This document shows positions 13,206 to 17,007 of a stretch of 17,007 nt of DNA, one piece after another. The notes beneath the pieces are model-generated. The model saw nothing but the letters and a program-made list of their open reading frames with translations, was not told the origin of the DNA and made no database searches. Numbering within the stretch: the stretch's first letter is position 1; every line of letters begins with the position of its first letter. The translations under genes and the position numbers were made by a program. Location: NCBI GenBank assembly GCA_938042265.1, contig CALIRN010000161.1, forward strand, positions 1 to 17,007, written 5' to 3'. Source of the stretch: an uncultured Eubacteriaceae bacterium (lineage in GTDB: Bacteria > Bacillota > Clostridia > Lachnospirales > CAG-274).

Positions 13206-14768
13206 ATGGCAGAGCTTGATTATGATATTGCAAAAATATTTGAGGATATGGAGCTTGACCTTATCCGCAGAATGAAACGAAGCTTGCAGAGCCATAAGAA
13301 CCAAGAGCTTAAAGAGGGCTTTGACTGGGAAATGTGGCAGGCGGCAAAGCTCAGAGAGCTTAAAGCATACCGTAAAAGAAACGCTGTCATTATAGGCAAG
13401 TATACAAGCACGTTGTCTAAAGATATTGAAGAAATATTAAAGCAGCAGTATTATGAGGGGGCAGACAAAACAGATGCAGAGGTCAGAGCTGCCGTTGAGA
13501 ATGGCTATATAACAAAATCAAGTCCTGATTTTGGCAAAATAAATGACAAAAAGCTTAATTCGTTGATTGATGCCGTGAATAATGATTTTTCAGAGGTTAA
13601 AAAGGCAATTTTCCGAAAGAGCATAGATGAATACCGCAAAACAATATTTACGGCTGAAATGAATCTTGCAGCAGGAGCAAAAACATTAAATCAGGCGATT
13701 GATATGGCAACAAAGTTCTTTCTTGAACGGGGCATTAATTGTATTACATACAAGGACGGCAGAAAGGTTAATATTGCTGCATATGCACAAATGGCTCTGA
13801 GAACCGCCCACAGGCGAGCCTTTCTTACGGGAGAGGGTGAACGCAGAAAAGAGTTGGGAGAATGTCTTGTAATGACAAGTCAATATATGCTGTGCTCAGA
13901 AACTTGTTTGCCATGGCAGGGCAGAGTATATGTTGATGATGTATACAGCGGGGCAGGTAAGGAGCAGATAGATCGTTATACGGCAAAAGGCTATAAAAGG
14001 CTTAGCGTTGCGATTGAAAATGGTTTATTTCACCCAAACTGTAAGCATACCTTAAGCACGTGGTTTGAGGGCATAAGTACAATGCCTGTGCCACATGATG
14101 AATCAGAGGTACGGCAAAAGAGAGAGCAGGTGCTTAAGGAACAGCACTGTAAGCAGCAGATTAAAAAATATAAGCGGCTTAAGGCAGGCAGCTGTGACGA
14201 GGAAAATATAAAGAAATATGATAAAAAGGTTAAACAATGGCAAAGTAAGCTGAAAGAGGTTAAGAATAATAGTATTGCAAATAACGCTGATAATGGTATA
14301 ATAAAACTGACGGATGCCGAACAGAGAGCCATAAACCGCTATATCAGCAGTGATGCTTATAAGATAAATGATAAGCTTAGGAATAGCAAGAAGCTTTCCA
14401 ATGATGATAAGGACTTTATCAGGAATTTGGATTCTGCTTTGGATAAGTTGCCCAGTTACAACGGTAATTTGGTTAGGGCTGTTGATATAAGAGATGAAAA
14501 ACAATCGCAGATATTTACAGACAGCTTTGTTATAGGCAGAAAAAGACTTTTTGAAGAATATATATCTACCAGTGTGGATTTAGGATATAATCCTGATGCA
14601 AATATTCAAATATATATTCAGAATGCAACAAAGGGTAAAAATATATCAAAGTACAATTCTTCAGAGCAGGAAGTTTTGTATATGAGAAATTCGGTGTTTA
14701 ATGTAATAAATAAAGTCAAAGTAGATAATAAAGTTTACATATTGCTGGAGGAGGTTAATGATGAATAA
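13206..14768 (+). CDS. Minor capsid protein fused to a putative ADP-ribosyltransferase
   Basis: This is a 520-residue protein. Residues about 1-300 match the minor-capsid-2/SPP1-gp7/MuF class: ALRTAHRRAFLTGEGER leads into a paired-cysteine region, CLPWQGRVY at about 234-242, and FHPNCKHTL at about 275-283, as expected for head morphogenesis proteins. Residues about 300-365 are a charged linker (KQQIKKYKRLK). Residues about 370-520 look like a mono-ADP-ribosyltransferase of the exotoxin/VIP2 type, with R424 (LVRAVDI), S454-T455-S456 (EYISTSVDL) and E487-x-E489 (SEQEVLYM), which is the R-S-E triad in the right order and spacing. Such fusions are known in some phages and suggest that the enzyme is packaged with the head and injected with DNA. 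The C-terminal part looks more AT-rich than the capsid part. Confidence 0.85.
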   Translation: MAELDYDIAKIFEDMELDLIRRMKRSLQSHKNQELKEGFDWEMWQAAKLRELKAYRKRNAVIIGKYTSTLSKDIEEILKQQYYEGADKTDAEVRAAVENGYITKSSPDFGKINDKKLNSLIDAVNNDFSEVKKAIFRKSIDEYRKTIFTAEMNLAAGAKTLNQAIDMATKFFLERGINCITYKDGRKVNIAAYAQMALRTAHRRAFLTGEGERRKELGECLVMTSQYMLCSETCLPWQGRVYVDDVYSGAGKEQIDRYTAKGYKRLSVAIENGLFHPNCKHTLSTWFEGISTMPVPHDESEVRQKREQVLKEQHCKQQIKKYKRLKAGSCDEENIKKYDKKVKQWQSKLKEVKNNSIANNADNGIIKLTDAEQRAINRYISSDAYKINDKLRNSKKLSNDDKDFIRNLDSALDKLPSYNGNLVRAVDIRDEKQSQIFTDSFVIGRKRLFEEYISTSVDLGYNPDANIQIYIQNATKGKNISKYNSSEQEVLYMRNSVFNVINKVKVDNKVYILLEEVNDE

Positions 14769-14940
14769 AAAACCGTATTCTGATAGGAGATGGAAGGAAA
14801 TGGGTGTAGGTAAGGATGCGGGAAAGGTGGATACCACCGAGGAGGAACGCAGGGAGATAGATGCCCGATGCGAAGCCTTTTTAAAAGAAATGGGCGTTTT
14901 AAGAACTGAGGATAAAATTGAAGATTTCAAAATTAAATGA
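14758..14940 (+). CDS. Small hydrophilic protein overlapping the ART-fusion gene
   Basis: This ORF of 60 residues (59 if the second ATG at 14761 is used, which lies 6 nt after GGAGGAGG at 14747-14754). It overlaps the end of the preceding gene by 11 nt, so translation is coupled. The sequence is charged, with SDRRWKEMGVGKDAG, TEEERREIDARCEAF and LKEMGVLRTEDKIEDF as likely helices. I do not recognise it. By analogy with toxin cassettes it might protect the producing cell or regulate the ADP-ribosyltransferase, but this is inference from position only. Confidence 0.6.
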   Translation: MMNKKPYSDRRWKEMGVGKDAGKVDTTEEERREIDARCEAFLKEMGVLRTEDKIEDFKIK

Positions 14941-15001
14941 GTAATTGTCCCAAGCATGACGTTAAAAGGCTCTTTTTTAGTGCAATGAAAGGGGGATTTG
15001 A

Positions 15002-16822
15002 GTGCTTAAGTTTATAATATCAGGGCAGACAATAAAAAGGACGGACGCTAATAAGATTGTACAGTATGCGCAGGAGTATCCTGAGGCAGATTTTAATTTT
15101 GACAGCGACTGGAACGAACTTGAGAAAACAGCACAATGGAATATGGCAGACGAAACCTATGACACGCCGATAGAAAACGGCAGGGCTGTTGTGCCGTGGG
15201 AGTTGCTGAGGAACAGCGGTATACTTAATGTTAATGTTGTCGGTGTTGTCAAAAACAAGGTTATTACAACAAATACGGTAAGCATTAATGTTATTGGCTG
15301 CGGTATTGTGGGAGGTATGGTGGGAGGCAAGCCCTCTGAAAGCTTTTATACGGCGCTGAAAGCCGTAATGGAACGGCATGAGGAATATATTAACGGTCTT
15401 GAAGCTGACAGAAAAAACAGATTTGATATAAACGACCTGCTGTCGGCAGGTGACATTATACAGCCAAACGGCATAAGCGTTGTATCCGGTGATGTTGCTG
15501 ACGAAAGAGCCGTAATAGACATTGACCCCGAAACGGGCATACGAATGCTGAACAATATGCCTAAAGACCGTGATTGGTATATCAAAATAGGTCAGGGTGA
15601 TGAAAAGGGAGACGTACGGTATGGAATAATGTACAGGTCAGGCAGCGGTGATTTTTGGATTATGTGTGGCGACAGTCCGATTATGTGCCTTACCCCCAAC
15701 AAAGCGGGTACGGATAATGTTATTAACGGCAATGAAACCCTGACGATAAATGCAGGCAACGGCGGTTATATATCCTTTGGCACTGCAAATGCAGGTATTA
15801 ATTATACGGCTGCCACATGGACAAACAATTTAAAACAGTTGGATATAAATACGTCTAAGGGTGTTAATATTCAGGCTAATAATAATTCATACTTTCAGTC
15901 GGGCGAAAAAAAGCTTGTCCTTGGCAATGACTTTAATCAGATTGAGTTTAGGACAGATGGCATTGCAAAGTTTAAGGGTACAGTTAATGCAAGCGACTAT
16001 CAGATTGGAGGAAACAGTGTTAAGGATAAGCTTAATGGTATAAATAATGTACTAACCAAACATAATTCATATCTCAGAGAAATAATTGCTTTAACCTGTA
16101 GAGATAGTTATATTAATGTATCTTTACTTGAAGAACTTTGCAGTGATGCAGATGAAATATGGGACGTGGGTATAACGGAAGGAACGGTTAATGCTTATTT
16201 TTATAATGAAGGAATATGTTATATTATTGGAAATGGGGAAATAAAAGACAATGCATTTAGTTGTGAGATGGATGGAGATGTGGATCTCCCTATGTATGAA
16301 GATGCGTATGTTAGGGGAAAGAAGATTACAAGAGTTTATATAGCTTATGGAATAACTAAAATAGGGGATGGAGCTTTTCGTGAAGATAGAGGTTTAGAAA
16401 GTATAATTATCCCAAAAAGTGTGACAAGCATCGGAGATGCTGCGTTTTACAGCTGCGTCAATTTAACAGACATTACCATACCTGACAGCGTGACAAGTAT
16501 TGGTACTCACATTTTACACTTATGTCGTAATTTAGTAAATGCTGCTGTTTCAAATAACATAAACAAAATTGAGGAATATATGTTTGCGGAGTGCAACAGC
16601 TTAACAAGCATAATTATTCCTGACAGTGTAGCAAGCTTGGAGAATTGGGCTTTTTCGGGTTGCAGCAGTTTAGCAAGTATAACAATCCCTGAAAGTGTAA
16701 CAAGTATAGGCAGTTATGCGTTTTCCGGTATCAAGATAGTGATTTCAATTAATAAGTCGGAGGGTAGTATAACGGGCAGTCCATGGGGTGCTCGTTCTGC
16801 AGATATTATATGGAATGAATAA
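15002..16822 (+). CDS. Fibre-like protein with BspA-type leucine-rich-repeat tip
   Basis: This 606-residue protein has a GTG start with AAAGGGGG before it. Residues about 1-105 (LKFIISGQTIKRTDANKIV, then FDSDWNELEKTAQW and PWELL) resemble the N-terminal module of clostridial phage fibres and baseplate-upper proteins. Residues about 105-380 are beta-rich, with NGNETLTINAGNGGYISFGT and FRTDGIAKFKGTVNAS, as in trimeric fibre shafts. Residues 452-566 are five 23-residue BspA-type leucine-rich repeats of the form T-S-I-G-x-x-A-F-x-x-C-x-x-L-x-x-I-x-I-P-x-S-V, followed by a partial sixth and a short tail. The LRR end is a likely receptor-binding or surface-adhesion tip. The gene sits between the head genes and the scaffold gene, so a capsid-attached fibre is possible. 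A terminator follows. Confidence 0.8.
   Translation: MLKFIISGQTIKRTDANKIVQYAQEYPEADFNFDSDWNELEKTAQWNMADETYDTPIENGRAVVPWELLRNSGILNVNVVGVVKNKVITTNTVSINVIGCGIVGGMVGGKPSESFYTALKAVMERHEEYINGLEADRKNRFDINDLLSAGDIIQPNGISVVSGDVADERAVIDIDPETGIRMLNNMPKDRDWYIKIGQGDEKGDVRYGIMYRSGSGDFWIMCGDSPIMCLTPNKAGTDNVINGNETLTINAGNGGYISFGTANAGINYTAATWTNNLKQLDINTSKGVNIQANNNSYFQSGEKKLVLGNDFNQIEFRTDGIAKFKGTVNASDYQIGGNSVKDKLNGINNVLTKHNSYLREIIALTCRDSYINVSLLEELCSDADEIWDVGITEGTVNAYFYNEGICYIIGNGEIKDNAFSCEMDGDVDLPMYEDAYVRGKKITRVYIAYGITKIGDGAFREDRGLESIIIPKSVTSIGDAAFYSCVNLTDITIPDSVTSIGTHILHLCRNLVNAAVSNNINKIEEYMFAECNSLTSIIIPDSVASLENWAFSGCSSLASITIPESVTSIGSYAFSGIKIVISINKSEGSITGSPWGARSADIIWNE
16355..16733 (+). repeat. Tandem 69-bp/23-residue LRR_5 repeats in the fibre gene
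   Basis: Five complete units start at 16355, 16424, 16493, 16562 and 16631, each exactly 69 nt with no indels, and a partial sixth starts at 16700. Units 1, 2, 4 and 5 keep the I-P-x-S-V end, while unit 3 (ILHLCRNLVNAAVSN) has diverged. The exact period shows a single tandem origin. Confidence 0.8.
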
Positions 16823-16843
16823 ATTTATAATGCAATTTTTTAT

Positions 16844-16871
16844 TTGACCGAAAAGGACGGATTATTATATC
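16844..16871 (+). promoter_or_regulatory. Possible promoter overlapping the terminator
   Basis: TTGACC at 16844-16849 and TATATC at 16866-16871 are 16 nt apart and would drive the scaffold gene. The elements overlap the terminator hairpin, so both cannot easily act at once. The match is weak. Confidence 0.25.
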
Positions 16872-16883
16872 TGTTCTTTTTTT
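16852..16883 (+). terminator. Intrinsic terminator after the fibre gene
   Basis: An 11-bp stem (AAAGGACGGAT at 16852-16862 against ATCTGTTCTTT at 16869-16879, two G-U pairs) with a TATTAT loop is followed by a T-tract through 16883. It lies 29 nt after the fibre stop and before the scaffold ribosome binding site. It would separate, fully or partly, the fibre gene from the downstream head genes. Confidence 0.7.
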
Positions 16884-16904
16884 ATAAAAACAAGGAGGTA
16901 AATT

Positions 16905-17007
16905 ATGAAAAAGGAATTTTTAACAAATTTTGGCTTAACCGATGAGGAATCAGGAAGAATTCTTGACGAAATTAAGTCGGAAAACCAACAGCTTGCAACA
17001 CAGGTAA
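16905..17007 (+). CDS. Phage scaffolding protein (GP20-like), 5' end only
   Basis: Only the first 34 codons are inside the window. The start is well supported by AAGGAGG at 16892-16898. The visible sequence (MKKEFLTNFGLTDEESGRIL, then EIKSENQQLAT) begins like the GP20-type scaffold and minor structural proteins of Firmicute phages, which open with a short helix ending in L-x-D-E and continue as a coiled coil. Scaffold directly after minor head genes is the standard order, which supports the call. The fold and the rest of the gene cannot be checked from here. Confidence 0.6.
   Translation, partial: MKKEFLTNFGLTDEESGRILDEIKSENQQLATQV

Noticed and set aside
1080..16043. Numerous minus-strand and alternate-frame ORFs of 60-154 codons under the main genes
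   Set aside because: They lie wholly or mostly opposite strong genes, have low-complexity or leucine/serine-rich translations, lack convincing ribosome binding sites and show no recognisable domains. They are shadows of the + strand coding sequence.
16355..16733. Diversity-generating retroelement target or CRISPR-like repeat array
   Set aside because: The 69-bp units are protein LRR repeats in frame. There is no reverse transcriptase, no template repeat in the window and no spacer structure.
1..17007. tRNA or rRNA genes, IS elements and attL/Mu-end sequences
   Set aside because: No cloverleaf, rRNA-like stretch or terminal repeat with transposase-binding-site spacing was seen. The left end of the element is likely upstream.

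Overview
This window is most likely the left half of a Mu-like (transposable, tailed) prophage or phage genome from a Firmicute, probably an anaerobic gut Clostridium relative. All supported genes lie on the + strand. The base composition is AT-leaning by eye, ribosome binding sites are strong (AGGAGG type), TGA is used as a stop, and some starts are GTG. The gene order follows phage Mu closely: Ner-like regulator, transposase A, target-selection ATPase B, GemA, Mor-like activator, lysis genes, a DUF2730-position coiled-coil protein, a gp26-position winged-helix protein, DUF3486, TerL, portal, minor head protein, scaffold. Protein similarities to Gram-positive phage families and the BspA-type leucine-rich repeats fit a gut Firmicute host. 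No phage end (attL) and no leftward repressor gene are visible, so the left end lies upstream of base 1.

Layout. (1) Bases 1-1199: a tight cluster of very small, mostly unrecognised early ORFs, including an orphan XRE-repressor tail and a DUF6906-like protein. It ends in two abutting hairpins. (2) Bases 1200-1324: a regulatory gap with an 11-nt direct repeat and a possible promoter. (3) Bases 1325-6987: the transposition/replication operon, with Ner-like protein, DDE transposase, MuB-like AAA+ ATPase, an AbrB-type protein with a zinc knuckle, an unknown 221-aa protein, GemA, a small DnaD-like protein and a DnaC/DnaI-like helicase loader. (4) Bases 7002-8126: an amidase endolysin, placed unusually before the single Mor-like activator. 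(5) Bases 8127-8213: a non-coding control region just downstream of mor. (6) Bases 8214-9803: holin-like protein, a membrane/coiled-coil protein split by a +1 frameshift, a winged-helix protein, and DUF3486 (small terminase position). (7) Bases 9804-10007: a 204-nt non-coding island with helically phased ATAACG repeats. (8) Bases 10008-14940: small HTH protein, TerL, portal, and a minor capsid protein whose C-terminus looks like an ADP-ribosyltransferase, followed by a small ORF overlapping its end. (9) Bases 15002-16822: a fibre-like protein with a BspA-type LRR tip inside the head module, followed by a good intrinsic terminator. (10) Base 16905 to the end: start of a GP20-type scaffold gene.

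Inferred working model: the Ner-like protein and repeats control the A/B operon. A and B carry out replicative transposition. The DnaD-like and DnaC-like proteins may load the host helicase at transposition intermediates, a step for which Mu borrows host factors. The Mor-like protein then turns on the late genes from the control region after base 8126. The most unusual items are the capsid-borne ADP-ribosyltransferase, the LRR fibre in the head module, the phased repeats at 9872-9909, the +1 frameshift at 8821, and the amidase on the early side of the activator.
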